NCBI GenBank assembly: GCA_003135135.1
Contig: PLDK01000017.1
Location: 77,715 to 141,714, forward strand
Origin: Deltaproteobacteria bacterium
Lineage (GTDB): Bacteria; Desulfobacterota; Binatia; Binatales; Binataceae
Direction of reading: 5' to 3'
DNA: 64,000 nucleotides
Shown one piece after another: positions 1 to 11,451 of the stretch. Position numbers and translations under genes: made by a program. Below the pieces are notes generated by a model. It was given only the letters and a program-made list of their open reading frames with translations, searched no databases and was not told the DNA's origin. Each line of letters begins with the position of its first letter. Within the stretch, counting starts at the first letter, position 1.

Positions 1-1056
1 CTTAGCGCTCCGCTGATCGGATGGCTGCTGGATCGCGTCGAGGCGCGGGTCGTGATGGTGGCCGGCGCAATCATGACCGGCGTCTCCTTTCTCATCGCCA
101 GCCGCGTCGATTCATTCGGCCCGCTATTCGGCGCCTACGTCCTGCTTGGCGTCGGCATCGGCGCATCGACGCTGCTGCCGTGCTCGCTTGTCATCGCCAA
201 CTGGTTCGGTGCGCGGCGCGGGCTTGCGATGGGCCTGGCGTTCGCGGGCACCTCGCTCGGCGGTGCTGCGATGACGATGGTTGGGAACTTCGCGATCGTG
301 CGCGGCGGATGGCGCGCCGGCTACGTCGCGCTGGCGATTCCGATGTTCGTCATCGTGGTCCCGTTGATAATCCTGGTCGTCAGGACCCGGCCGCCGCAGG
401 CCGATGGCGTCAGCGTCGTGCAGGCCCGCGACGCGTTGCCGGGATTCGAACTGCGCGAAGCGCTGCGCGCGCGATCGTTCTGGTTGATTTCCGCGGCGCA
501 GTTCTTTTTCGCCAGCGTAGCGGCGGGCGCGACTTTGCATCTGATCACCTATTTCACCGAACTCGGCTACACGCCGTCATTCGCGGCCGGCATGATGAGC
601 CTGGGGTTCGTGTTCTCGGCCTTCGGCAAGCTCGGGATGGGCCTGTTTGCCGATCGCGTGAGCGCAAGAATTGCGCTGACGTTCAACTTTCTCGCCGCCG
701 GCGTCGGGATGATCCTGATATTAGGTGCGGGGCGAACCGCGGTGCTGATTCCGTTCCTGCTGATTTTCGGGCTGTCGCTCGGCGCGCCGCTGGTGCTGAT
801 TCCGATGCTGGTGGCGGAGTCGCTCGGGCTCAAGCGCTTCGGCTCGCTCGGCGGCATCGCGGGCGTCTTCAACACGATCGGCGCGTTCGTCGGCTCGGTC
901 GGCGCGGGAAAGATTTACGATCTGAGCGGCAGCTATGTGCCCGCCTTCGAAGTGTTCGTCGTGATGTGCGTGCTGGGCGCGGCGGCGGCATTTTCGTGCC
1001 GACCGCTCGAGTCGGCGCAGGCCCGTCAAACCGCACCTCTCCCCGCCACCGCATAG
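1..1056 (+). CDS. MFS transporter, C-terminal part (truncated by window start; frame open from base 1)
   Basis: Frame 1 is open from base 1 (LSAPLIGWLLDRVEARVVMVAG...); multiple hydrophobic TM segments and MFS-like loop motifs. Confidence 0.85.
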   Translation, partial: LSAPLIGWLLDRVEARVVMVAGAIMTGVSFLIASRVDSFGPLFGAYVLLGVGIGASTLLPCSLVIANWFGARRGLAMGLAFAGTSLGGAAMTMVGNFAIVRGGWRAGYVALAIPMFVIVVPLIILVVRTRPPQADGVSVVQARDALPGFELREALRARSFWLISAAQFFFASVAAGATLHLITYFTELGYTPSFAAGMMSLGFVFSAFGKLGMGLFADRVSARIALTFNFLAAGVGMILILGAGRTAVLIPFLLIFGLSLGAPLVLIPMLVAESLGLKRFGSLGGIAGVFNTIGAFVGSVGAGKIYDLSGSYVPAFEVFVVMCVLGAAAAFSCRPLESAQARQTAPLPATA

Positions 1057-1076
1057 CCGATTCGAAAAAAGTTGCG

Positions 1077-1690
1077 CTAGGCGCGCGCGAGCGCGAGGAT
1101 CGAGCGGACTTTGGCGCCGATGTCCGGCGCGTTCACCACGTCGGTGATGATCGCCACGGCGTCTGCGCCGGCCGCGAGAGTTTCCGGCACCCGCGCTTGC
1201 GTGATCCCGCCGATCGCGACGATCGGAATCCTTACGGCGGCGCGTATCGCGCGAAGCTTGTCCAGACCCATCCCCGCGGCGATGTTCTTCAGCCCACCGG
1301 AATACATCGGCCCGAATCCGACGTAGTCCGCGCCGCCATCATCAGCCGCGCGCGCCTGCTCGACGGTGTGAGTCGAGATTCCAATTAACATGTCGTGACC
1401 GGCGATCCGCCGTGCTGCCTCGAGCGGAAGATCCTCCTGCCCAAGATGCACTCCGTGCGCGCCGGCGAGAATCGCGATATCAACCCGATCGTTGACGATT
1501 AGAATCGCGCCGCGGATCCGGCACAGCCCGGCAATCGCGCGCGCTGCCGCCAGAAAATCGCGCCCCGGCGCATCCTTCAGCCTCAGTTGCATGATTCGCG
1601 CGCCGGCGTCGAGGAAAGTCTCGGCCAGCGAGACCGGCTCGTGTCCGCCGGCCGGATCGATCATCGCGTAGAAATGCGAGGGCAGCCGCG

Positions 1691-1694
<4 letters not shown>
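1077..1694 (-). CDS. thiE: Thiamine-phosphate synthase
   Basis: MTRLPSHFYAMIDP...MQLRLKD...VNDRVDIAILAGAHGVHLGQEDLP...GISTHTVEQA..ADYVGFGPMY: ThiE motifs; start codon overlaps the stop of the upstream ntrC-like gene (ATGA). Confidence 0.88.
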
Positions 1695-3214
<1,520 letters not shown>

Positions 3215-3705
3215 AGATTAGAATGGTAACAGTAAGTGCGATCTTATCGCCAATGGTGCTGAAGGTCGCCCAAAATCTGAGCATTACGCCGGTGTTACGC
3301 GTGGCGGCGGCGCAATCGTGACCGGGTCGATCGGTCCGAAAAGGGGGAAATACACAATCGGTTGTGGTTTTGGGACGGCTGCGCTCTAGGGCTAGCTTTG
3401 TTCCGTCAAAAATATTTTTGCGGGAAGCGCAAGGGTCGGTGGCGCAGGAGGTGAGTCGTCGCGCGTCTTTTCGAGGGAGCGCGCGTGCAGAATCCTGGCT
3501 GTTGACCATAAGCGATGGGTAGCACGGCGGGCGATCCGGCGTAAGGCTGAACAGTTCAGCCGTTGCGACGCCCGCTGCGGCGGGTACGCGGGCCCGCTGC
3601 TCGCAGCAGGATTCGCCTGGAACATCAAGACGGCCGCTTCCCTCGTTTCATCGCGCCGCATCGAACGTTTGCCGGGCGCTCCGTGGAAGGGAGCGGAAGG
3701 ATAGA

Positions 3706-4749
3706 GTGAGATTCATGTTCAGAATATTGGTCGACACAAGCGTATGGCTTGACCTTGCGAAGGACCCGAGACAAGTGCCCGTCGTCGGCGTAGTCGAGGA
3801 AATGGTCAGGCAGAAGTTGATTGAGCGGATCGTGCCCCGCGTTGTCCTCGACGAGTTCGGCCTGAACCGTGAACGGATTGCCAACGAAAGCGCCAAGAGC
3901 GTCTCGACGCACATCCGGGTCGTGAAGGATGCAGTTGGCAGGGTCGGAGGCGACAAGAGGAGAATGCGAGCTGTCATCTCGCATCTTGACGACGTCAATC
4001 ACAAGATCCCGATTGTCGGCGGCGCTGCAACCGCCGCTTTAGACCGGATTGAGAAATTGCTCGCTGCTTCGGCCAGCCTCCAGCCGAGCGACAGCGTGAA
4101 GCTTCGCGCAGCTCAACGTGCGATCGAGAAGAAAGCACCGTTCCACCGCGGCAAGAACTCGATGGCTGACGCAGTCATTGTCGAGACCTATGCAGAATGC
4201 GTGCGTGACAAAACATCCTTCGGGATTCGTTTCGCGTTTGTCACGCACAACAAGAACGACTTCAGCACCGTCGGCGGCAATCAGAAGCTGCCGCACCCTG
4301 ACCTCGCGAACATCTTCTCGCGTGTTAAGTCGCTCTACTTCATCAATCTGCCGGAGGCGCTCCGGCGTGTGGAACCATCGCTCGTGAGCGACGTGATGCT
4401 GGAGCAGTCGTGGACCCAAGAACCGCGTGGCCTGACAGAGATTCTCGAAGCTGAGGACCTGCTATTTAATCAGGTCTGGTATAACCGCCACTGGAATTTG
4501 CGAATCGGAGTTCAGGAGGGAAGGGTCAAGGTCGTAGACAATGAGACTTATCCACGCCCTGCCGGTGTGCGGGAAACGGTTCAGCGGGACGTGTGGAAGG
4601 GCGCGCTGAAGGCCGCAAGGAAGGTTGAGCTGAAACACGGGAAGAAGAATCTCGGACCGTGGGACGATTTCGAGTGGGGCATGGTCAATGGCAAGCTCTC
4701 TGCCCTTCGGTGGGTCTTGGGCGACGAATGGGACATGCTCGATACATAA
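3706..4749 (+). CDS. PIN-like domain protein (DUF4935-like)
   Basis: N-terminal ILVDTSVWLDL, conserved acidic residues (SMADAVIVETYAE, FVTHNKNDF) typical of PIN-like nucleases; GTG start at 3706 or ATG at 3715. Confidence 0.7.
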   Translation: MRFMFRILVDTSVWLDLAKDPRQVPVVGVVEEMVRQKLIERIVPRVVLDEFGLNRERIANESAKSVSTHIRVVKDAVGRVGGDKRRMRAVISHLDDVNHKIPIVGGAATAALDRIEKLLAASASLQPSDSVKLRAAQRAIEKKAPFHRGKNSMADAVIVETYAECVRDKTSFGIRFAFVTHNKNDFSTVGGNQKLPHPDLANIFSRVKSLYFINLPEALRRVEPSLVSDVMLEQSWTQEPRGLTEILEAEDLLFNQVWYNRHWNLRIGVQEGRVKVVDNETYPRPAGVRETVQRDVWKGALKAARKVELKHGKKNLGPWDDFEWGMVNGKLSALRWVLGDEWDMLDT

Positions 4750-4843
4750 CAGAAAGCGTAAGGCATGGCGGCGGAGTGGGTTCCTTACGGTAGCGGATTT
4801 TAAGTTGGATGTTGTCGCGAATGGCCGAAGCGGGCGGGATTTC

Positions 4844-5950
4844 TTATTGCGGGGGGTTGTCGGGGGGCATCATTGGGAGCGTCACTTTGAACGTCATCCC
4901 GCCCCTCGATGCGCCCGCGTCCGCGCCTTTGACTTCGACGCCTCCGCGCTGCGCCCACAGCCTGCCGCCGTGAAGCGCGATGATTCGCTGGCATAGCACG
5001 AGACCCAGGCCGGTTCCGGCCGGCTTGGTGGTGAAGAACGGCGTGAACAGTTGCGCGAGCTGATCTTCGGGGATGCCGACGCCGCTGTCGCTGACCTCGA
5101 CGCGCAGGAACTGGCGGCGACGCCCCTCGGCCGTCATTCTGAAATCCCGTTCGATGCGCGTATGCAGTCGAATGGTGCCCGACGAGCCGATCGCTTCGGC
5201 CGCATTCTTGATCAAATTCAGGAAGGTTCGTTCCAATGCGCCCGCGTCGCCAATCACGTCGGGCAGGCTGGGATCGAAATCCTGGAGTACCACGACCCCG
5301 TCGGGCGGATCCGGGTACAACCCCGCCATCCTCATCGCCTGGTGCAGCACCATGTGTATGTTGACCGGCTCCAGCGCCAGGCGCTGCGGCCCGCTGACCA
5401 TCAGCACCTGCTCGACGAGCGAAGCGATCCGATTGACGCCATCGAGGATGACGCTGCAGTACTGCTGCGCGCGTCCGTCGTCGGGAAACATCCCGGCCAT
5501 CAGCTCGGCGGCTCCCTTGATGCCCGTCAGCGGGTTCCTGACCTCATGGGCCAGACCAGCCGGCGATAGCTGCAGGCTCAAGTCGCCGGCGGTTCCTGCC
5601 TCGGCGGCGCCTTTTTCGTGAGACAGGTCGTGAAGCAGGATAATAACCCCGCCGGGGCGTCCTTCGGGGTTCAACAGGGGGGATACTTCGGCGCGAACCG
5701 ACAGTTCCCGAGGCCCTGCCGCCAGAACGGTCTCCATGTCCCCAAGCTCCTGACCGCTGTCCAGGCATGCGCGGACCATGCGGCCCAACCAGTCGTTCTG
5801 GCGCACGAGATCGGCCACCGATCCGGCGCTGACCTGGGAAACCCCGAGCATCGTCTTGGCGGCAGGATTGACGGTGAGGGGTTCCATCGCGGGTGAAAGC
5901 ACGATGACCGCATCGGTCAGGCTATCGATAATGTCGTGCCAGAGACTCAA
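4844..5950 (-). CDS. ntrB: PAS/HisKA/HATPase sensor histidine kinase, NtrB-like
   Basis: PAS-like N-terminus, H-box LAHEVRNPLTGIKGAAELM, N/G boxes NLIKNAAEAI, DSGVGIPEDQL, GTGLGL. Confidence 0.88.
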   Translation of the reverse strand: MSLWHDIIDSLTDAVIVLSPAMEPLTVNPAAKTMLGVSQVSAGSVADLVRQNDWLGRMVRACLDSGQELGDMETVLAAGPRELSVRAEVSPLLNPEGRPGGVIILLHDLSHEKGAAEAGTAGDLSLQLSPAGLAHEVRNPLTGIKGAAELMAGMFPDDGRAQQYCSVILDGVNRIASLVEQVLMVSGPQRLALEPVNIHMVLHQAMRMAGLYPDPPDGVVVLQDFDPSLPDVIGDAGALERTFLNLIKNAAEAIGSSGTIRLHTRIERDFRMTAEGRRRQFLRVEVSDSGVGIPEDQLAQLFTPFFTTKPAGTGLGLVLCQRIIALHGGRLWAQRGGVEVKGADAGASRGGMTFKVTLPMMPPDNPPQ

Positions 5951-6088
5951 ATTTACTCGCCGTCAGCCGCCATCGGGAGGACGGTTGCGGTTATCAACCG
6001 TAACATAAAGAAGTTGGCCGGGCTAAACATGGACTTCGCGAATATACTCTCGCCGCTGAGCGCAAAAATTCGTGAGCATTTCCAAGGA

Positions 6089-6129
6089 TTATTAAAAAAA
6101 CGATTCTCAGGCATTAGATTTTTTAATAA
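6089..6129. repeat. AT-rich inverted repeat TTATTAAAAAA-N19-TTTTTTAATAA in divergent intergenic region
   Basis: 11-bp perfect arms read directly (6089-6099 and 6119-6129). Confidence 0.8.
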
Positions 6130-6200
6130 ATTATGCACCGCCGATGGGTTGATCTGGGTCGTATCGGTCAGTACGGTTGGGGTCACCCTGTTGGGGGAGA

Positions 6201-7184
6201 ATGCCTAAGACGAAGTCTATCTATCGAGTGTTTGTTGCCCTGATGGCGGCCCTGATTGTCGCCGGATCGGCATCGACTCGTGCAGTGGCCGATGAACTCG
6301 ACGGGCCACAGGCTCCGGCTGGGGCGTACATCCCGCCTCCGAGCCTGATCGGACAAAGCGCAGGCTTTGAGCTCGAGACTCCTGCGGAAGCCGGCGCCCA
6401 GCCGATCGGGTCGCAATACGTGCTTCCGCTGCCTCAGGCGGTTGCGCCGTTCCCGATTCTGCTTAATCAGGCCGTTCGCCGCTATGTGTCGGATTTTCTG
6501 AATTCCCACGACCATCTGCAGGATACCTTCGACCGCAGTCACCCCTACCTGCCCGATATGGTCCGGGTGCTCAGAAGCTATGGTCTTCCCGACGACCTGG
6601 TGTACCTGGCTTTCGCCGAAAGCGAATTTTCCAAGCGCGGCAGGGGTCCGTGGCAGTTCAATAGCGATACCGCCAAGCGCTTCGGCCTCCATATCGACAA
6701 CTACGTCGATGAGCGCCGCGACCCAGTAATGTCCACCAAGGCGGCGGCCGAGTATCTGGCCACCTTGCACGACGCGGCCGGCGATGATTGGCCGGTGACG
6801 CTGATCGCGTGGAACAACGGCGATAGGGCGATCGATCGTTATTGGTCGTTGCGCGGCCCCAACATCGAAAAGTTCGGCAATCGGCTGCCGCGGCGAACCC
6901 GTGGGCTGCTGGGACGTTTCATGGCTGTGGCGTACATCGCGCATCATGCCGATAGCTACGGAATCACGCCCGTCAGGCTCGACGATCCACCGGCGTACCA
7001 GATGCTGCCGGTTCGCGGCGGCACTCCTCTCTCCCGGGTCGCCCTCGATCACGGGACGACTCTCCAGCGCCTGCATGATCTCAACCCGGCCTTGCTGCGC
7101 GACATCGTTCCTCCCTACGAACGGTCGTACAGCGTCCGCGTTCCCGTGGAAACCCACGCCAGCGCGGAGCACGTCGAATTCTAG
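6201..7184 (+). CDS. Lytic transglycosylase (SLT domain, MltD-like) with LysM-like C-terminus, secreted
   Basis: Signal peptide; LVYLAFAESEFSKRGRGPWQFNSDTAKRFGL (SLT E..S and GPWQF motifs), C-terminal GTTLQRLHDLNPALL. Confidence 0.85.
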   Translation: MPKTKSIYRVFVALMAALIVAGSASTRAVADELDGPQAPAGAYIPPPSLIGQSAGFELETPAEAGAQPIGSQYVLPLPQAVAPFPILLNQAVRRYVSDFLNSHDHLQDTFDRSHPYLPDMVRVLRSYGLPDDLVYLAFAESEFSKRGRGPWQFNSDTAKRFGLHIDNYVDERRDPVMSTKAAAEYLATLHDAAGDDWPVTLIAWNNGDRAIDRYWSLRGPNIEKFGNRLPRRTRGLLGRFMAVAYIAHHADSYGITPVRLDDPPAYQMLPVRGGTPLSRVALDHGTTLQRLHDLNPALLRDIVPPYERSYSVRVPVETHASAEHVEF

Positions 7185-7228
7185 TTTTTTCAGGCGCTTT
7201 TTTTCAGGCTCTTTTCACTGCTTGCTCC

Positions 7229-7292
7229 AGACCGGCATTGGCCGGTCGCCGGTCGTTGCGCTAGACCGGAATTGGCTGGTCGCCGGTTCATT
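7229..7292. repeat. Two imperfect tandem copies (34-bp period) of AGACCGG(C/A)ATTGG(C)(C/T)GGTCGCCGGT upstream of moeA
   Basis: Direct reading: 7229 agaccggcattggccggtcgccggtcgtt and 7263 agaccggaattggctggtcgccggttcatt. Confidence 0.8.
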
Positions 7293-7324
7293 CGTGAGCC
7301 GAAGCGGCGTATCCTTTTTTCCTC

Positions 7325-8593
7325 ATGATCAGCGCCGACCAGGCCATCCAAATCGTACTCGAGAACGTGGCTCCGCTCGGCGTCGAGCGGATTCCAATCG
7401 TCGCGGCGCTTGGCCGCGTGCTCGCCCAGGATATCAGCTCGCCGCGCGATATCCCCGGCTTCGACAACTCGGCGATGGACGGTTACGCAGTGCGCGCCGC
7501 CGATCTTGCCAAGGCGTCGGAGGCCAGCCCCGTCAAGCTGACCGTCGTCGAGACCGTTGGCGCCGGCAAGATGCCGACCCGGCGCGTGAGCGCGGGTGAG
7601 GCGGTTCGCACGATGACCGGCGCGCCGATCGCCGAGGGCGCAGACGCAATCGTCCAGGTCGAACGGACGCGCGGCGGCGGGAGTGTGGTCGAGTTTCTGG
7701 TTCCCGCCGAGAAAGGCGATTCTATCCGGCCGCGCGGCGAGGATTTACGCCTCGGCGATCTGGTGATGTCGGCGGGCAGGACGCTTAAGCCGGCGGACCT
7801 TGGGATGCTGGCGTCGGTGAATCGCTCGATGGTCGAAGTCATTCGCCGCCCGCGGGTCGCGATCGTTGCGACCGGCGACGAGCTGGTGGACGTCGATCAA
7901 TCGCCGACCGGTCCGCAGGTCGTCAATTCCAGCGCCTACGCGCTGGCCGGCGCGATTGCCGAAGCCGGCGCCGAGGCCGTCATCCTCAAAGTGGCGCGCG
8001 ACGACGCGCGCGAGATTCGCGAGCGGCTGGCCGAGGCGATGACCTTCGACGTGGTGCTATCGACCGGCGGGGTCTCGGTGGGACAGTTCGATCACGTCAC
8101 CGGCGCGCTGGACGAACTCGGGATGCGCCAGCTTTTTCACGGCGTCGCGCAAAGGCCGGGGCGTCCGCTCAAGTTCGGCACTGTGGGCTACCGCCCGATA
8201 TTCGGCCTGCCGGGCAATCCCGTATCCACGCTGGTCTGCTTCTACCTGTATGCGCGCCCCGCGATTCTCAAGATGAGCGGGATGCGGCGCGTCGGTCTAC
8301 CGCGCATCCAGGCGCGATGCGCCGTCGATATAAAGATCGGCAAGGACGTCACCGAGTTTGTGCGGGTCAGACTCGAGCGCGGCGCGGACGGTTGGCTCGC
8401 GACGCCGACCGGCAGCCAGGGATCGGGGATTTTAAGCTCGCTCTCGCGCGCCGACGGTTTGCTCGTCGGTCCGTCAACCGAAACCCTGTTGAAGGCTGGC
8501 GCTCAGGCGGCCGTGCTGCTGATGCCGTCTTACGGCGACCACGGCGCGGTGGCGGCCGACGAACTGTTCGAGGGTCGCCGCCATAGCCAATGA
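7325..8593 (+). CDS. moeA: Molybdopterin molybdotransferase
   Basis: DIPGFDNSAMDGYAV, TGAPIAEGADAIVQVE, IVATGDELV, STGGVSVGQFD, GLPGNPVS: MoeA signatures. Confidence 0.93.
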   Translation: MISADQAIQIVLENVAPLGVERIPIVAALGRVLAQDISSPRDIPGFDNSAMDGYAVRAADLAKASEASPVKLTVVETVGAGKMPTRRVSAGEAVRTMTGAPIAEGADAIVQVERTRGGGSVVEFLVPAEKGDSIRPRGEDLRLGDLVMSAGRTLKPADLGMLASVNRSMVEVIRRPRVAIVATGDELVDVDQSPTGPQVVNSSAYALAGAIAEAGAEAVILKVARDDAREIRERLAEAMTFDVVLSTGGVSVGQFDHVTGALDELGMRQLFHGVAQRPGRPLKFGTVGYRPIFGLPGNPVSTLVCFYLYARPAILKMSGMRRVGLPRIQARCAVDIKIGKDVTEFVRVRLERGADGWLATPTGSQGSGILSSLSRADGLLVGPSTETLLKAGAQAAVLLMPSYGDHGAVAADELFEGRRHSQ

Positions 8594-8793
8594 ATCACGA
8601 TCGTCGCGACGGCGCCGAAAATCGCGGCGCCGATTATCACCGCCGAGAGCCTGAGCTGGAGTTTCAGTATGTCGAAAGGCAGCAGGTAAAACGTGACCAT
8701 CTCGATCTGAAAGTTTGCGTAAATGATGTACGCCACCCACAGGACTACGATCGTGCCGATGATGAATTTCGGGTTCTTGGCAAATGCGGGCAT
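8530..8793 (-). CDS. Small membrane protein (LapA/DUF1049-like)
   Basis: MPAFAKNPKFIIGTIVVLWVAYIIYANFQIEMVTFYLLPFDILKLQLRLSAVIIGAAIFGAVATIV: two TM helices; 3' end overlaps moeA antisense by 64 nt. Confidence 0.7.
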   Translation of the reverse strand: MPAFAKNPKFIIGTIVVLWVAYIIYANFQIEMVTFYLLPFDILKLQLRLSAVIIGAAIFGAVATIVIHWLWRRPSNSSSAATAPWSP

Positions 8794-8920
8794 CGCGGGC
8801 GATCCTCCTGACGGGGCGATGGGAGAAAGCTTGGCGGCTGAAATAGCGATTGTCAACGCGAGTGGGGCGCAGTGCAAATGATGCGCTGGCGGGATTCATA
8901 CCCGCGCGAGGGTTAGAGCA

Positions 8921-9406
8921 ATGGCGACGCGATATCGCGTAGGCAACGGATTCGATTTTCATCCGCTCGAAGCGGGCCGCCGGCTCGTGCTCGGCGGCGT
9001 CGAAATCAAGCACGACAAGGGGCTGCGAGGCCATTCGGACGCCGACGTCGCGGCGCATGCGCTCGCCAACGCGATCCTCGGCGCGATCGGCGCGGGCGAC
9101 CTTGGCCGGCATTTTCCCGACAGCGATCCCCGCTACAAAGACGCCGACTCGATCGCACTGCTGGAGGCCGTCTGGAAGCTCGCCGGCGGTCAGGGATGGC
9201 GGCTGGGCAACGCCGATCTCACGATTTTCGCCGAGCAGCCGAAGCTCAAGCCGTATCTCGATGCGATGCGCGAGCGGCTCGCAGCCGCACTCGGCGCGGA
9301 TCAATCGCGCGTCAACGTGAAAGCGTCGAGCCCCGAGGGAATCGGCGCGCTAGGCCGTGGCGACGGGATGGCCGCGGCGGCGATCGTCATGCTCGAAGCG
9401 GACTAG
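8921..9406 (+). CDS. ispF: 2-C-methyl-D-erythritol 2,4-cyclodiphosphate synthase
   Basis: RVGNGFDFHPL, HSDADV.AHAL.NAILGAIGAGDLGRHFPD, SSPEGIGALGRG. Confidence 0.95.
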   Translation: MATRYRVGNGFDFHPLEAGRRLVLGGVEIKHDKGLRGHSDADVAAHALANAILGAIGAGDLGRHFPDSDPRYKDADSIALLEAVWKLAGGQGWRLGNADLTIFAEQPKLKPYLDAMRERLAAALGADQSRVNVKASSPEGIGALGRGDGMAAAAIVMLEAD

Positions 9407-9427
9407 CCGGCGCACAGCCCAGCCCTG

Positions 9428-9787
9428 CTAAAGGTCGTCGTCGTCGCCCGACCCGTCATCGCCCAAATCACCGCCGCCTTCGAGTTCTTCGACCGCTTCG
9501 TCGAATTCCGGGCCGTTGAACTCGTCGCCCATCTCCTTGCCCATCCGCTTCATCATCCGCGCGACACTCTTGGGATCGTTCTCGTCGATGTCGCCCATCT
9601 TCGACGGATCCGCGAGCGACTCCATTCGCGATTCCTCGCTGCGTGGCATCGCGAACCGCGACATCAGGCGGCGCATTTTCTTTCCGCCGCAATGCGCGCA
9701 AACCGCCTCAACCTTTTCGCTGACGCGCGTAGTCAGGACGCTGGTCGTGCGGCGGCACTTCTCGCAACGATATTCGTAGATCGGCAT
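9428..9787 (-). CDS. FmdB-family zinc-ribbon protein
   Basis: MPIYEYRCEKCRRTTSVL...CAHCGGKKMRRLMSRF; acidic C-terminus. Confidence 0.85.
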   Translation of the reverse strand: MPIYEYRCEKCRRTTSVLTTRVSEKVEAVCAHCGGKKMRRLMSRFAMPRSEESRMESLADPSKMGDIDENDPKSVARMMKRMGKEMGDEFNGPEFDEAVEELEGGGDLGDDGSGDDDDL

Positions 9788-9838
9788 ACTCGACGGTATT
9801 GTATCCGCTGCCAACGCAGATTTCACAGATATTTAATT

Positions 9839-10612
9839 TTACTCTCCGAGTCGAAACAGCGCGCGCGCGTTGGCCGTCGTCGATTCGGCTATTTCATCGA
9901 ACGTAGCACAGCGCAGATGCGCAATCGCGGCGACCACATCCTTGATCATCGCCGGTTCGGTCAATCGCCCCGCGAACTGGCCGCCGTACGGCCACGGCCC
10001 GTCGGTCTCGACGAGCATCCGGTTCGCAGGCAGCATCCGGGCGAGATCCCGATCGCGCTCCCGGTAGGCGACCTCGGGAGTCAGCGAAATAAAATATCCG
10101 GCGTTGATGATCGCGCGCGTGGTCTGCTCGTCGGACTTATGCCAATGAAAGACCGCGCGCGTCACTTTAGCCTCGACAATTATCGCGAGCGCGTCGGCGG
10201 CGCATCGGTGCGGCGCATGCAGTATCAGCGGCAGATCCATCGCGGCGGCGAGCTTCGCAAAGCGTGCGAGCGTCAGCTTCGCCGCGTCCCGCGCGCCTGC
10301 ATCTCCCGCGCCCGTGCCGTACCATGGCAGTCCGACTTCGCCGACGGCGCAAATCGAGTCGCGCTCATGCGCGATCGATTCGAGCGCCTCGAGCGCGTCA
10401 TGTTCGCCATGTTCAAAATCCTCCGGATGAAATCCCACGGCCGGATAAACGACGCCCGGATACCGCCGCCCGAGTTCGATTGCCCTGCGATTCGACGCGG
10501 GCCCAACCCCCGGCACCACCATCGCCATTACTCCCGCCTCCAGCGCCCGCTTGATTGCGCCCGAAGGGTCGGGATACTGGTCAGCGTCGAGATGAACGTG
10601 ACTGTCGATCAT
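9839..10612 (-). CDS. TatD-family metal-dependent hydrolase
   Basis: MIDSHVHLD, GFHPED, AVGEVGL, LILHAPH, LVETDGPW. Confidence 0.88.
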   Translation of the reverse strand: MIDSHVHLDADQYPDPSGAIKRALEAGVMAMVVPGVGPASNRRAIELGRRYPGVVYPAVGFHPEDFEHGEHDALEALESIAHERDSICAVGEVGLPWYGTGAGDAGARDAAKLTLARFAKLAAAMDLPLILHAPHRCAADALAIIVEAKVTRAVFHWHKSDEQTTRAIINAGYFISLTPEVAYRERDRDLARMLPANRMLVETDGPWPYGGQFAGRLTEPAMIKDVVAAIAHLRCATFDEIAESTTANARALFRLGE

Positions 10613-10665
10613 TTCATTCGTATAGCAGGCATGCGCCGCGTGCGCATCGTCTCGCGCGTGCCGCG

Positions 10666-11451
10666 ATGAGCGATCTTCGCCTGATGTGGCGCAACACGCG
10701 GATGGTCGTGCTATGCGCGATCTCGGCGGCGCTCTACGCGGCAGTGCTGGTGCCGTTCAAGGTCGTTCCGTTGATTCCCGGCGTCACCGAGCTTCGCCCC
10801 GCCAACGCGATTCCAGTTGTCTGCTCGTTCCTGTTCGGTCCCGCGGCCGCCTGGGGCTCCGCGATCGGAAATATGATTGGCGATTTTTTCGGCGGCGTCT
10901 CGCCGGGCGACATTTTCGGATTCTTCGCGAACCTGGCCTACGGGTGGATTCCGTACAAAGTCTGGGAATTGATCGGCCGCGGCCAAAGTCCTATCAGCCG
11001 CTCGCCGCTGGGAATTCTCAAGTATGTCATCGCATGCCTTGCCGCGAGCGTGCTGTGCGCCGACCTGGTCGGATGGGCTGACAATGTGCTCGTCATCAGG
11101 CCGTTCGCGATGCTTGGCAACGTGATCATCTTCAACAATATGGTATCTGCGCTCGTGCTCTCGCCGTTCATCCTCGCGGCCGTCTATCCGCGGGTGAAAA
11201 AAGGCCGGATGCTTTACACGGACGTGATGCCTGAAGTGAAACTGAAGCCGGTGGGAATTCGAGCCTTTGGTTTCGCGCTGCTGATAGCGGGCGAGGGCGG
11301 CGCCTGGATATTTGGAAATTTGCTTTCGACCGGGTATTGGGCGCCGAAGTTTATCCCCGCGTGGATGAATGTCGCGCCGTACGATAAGCCGGTCGCAATA
11401 ATCGTCGGCCCGTTCATCCTGTTGGCGTTCGCGGGCCTGTTCATGATGTGA
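10666..11451 (+). CDS. ECF transporter S (substrate-binding membrane) component
   Basis: Polytopic membrane protein VPGVTELRPANAIPVVCSFLFGPAAAWGSAIGNMIGDFFGG; translationally coupled to ATPase gene. Confidence 0.78.
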   Translation: MSDLRLMWRNTRMVVLCAISAALYAAVLVPFKVVPLIPGVTELRPANAIPVVCSFLFGPAAAWGSAIGNMIGDFFGGVSPGDIFGFFANLAYGWIPYKVWELIGRGQSPISRSPLGILKYVIACLAASVLCADLVGWADNVLVIRPFAMLGNVIIFNNMVSALVLSPFILAAVYPRVKKGRMLYTDVMPEVKLKPVGIRAFGFALLIAGEGGAWIFGNLLSTGYWAPKFIPAWMNVAPYDKPVAIIVGPFILLAFAGLFMM

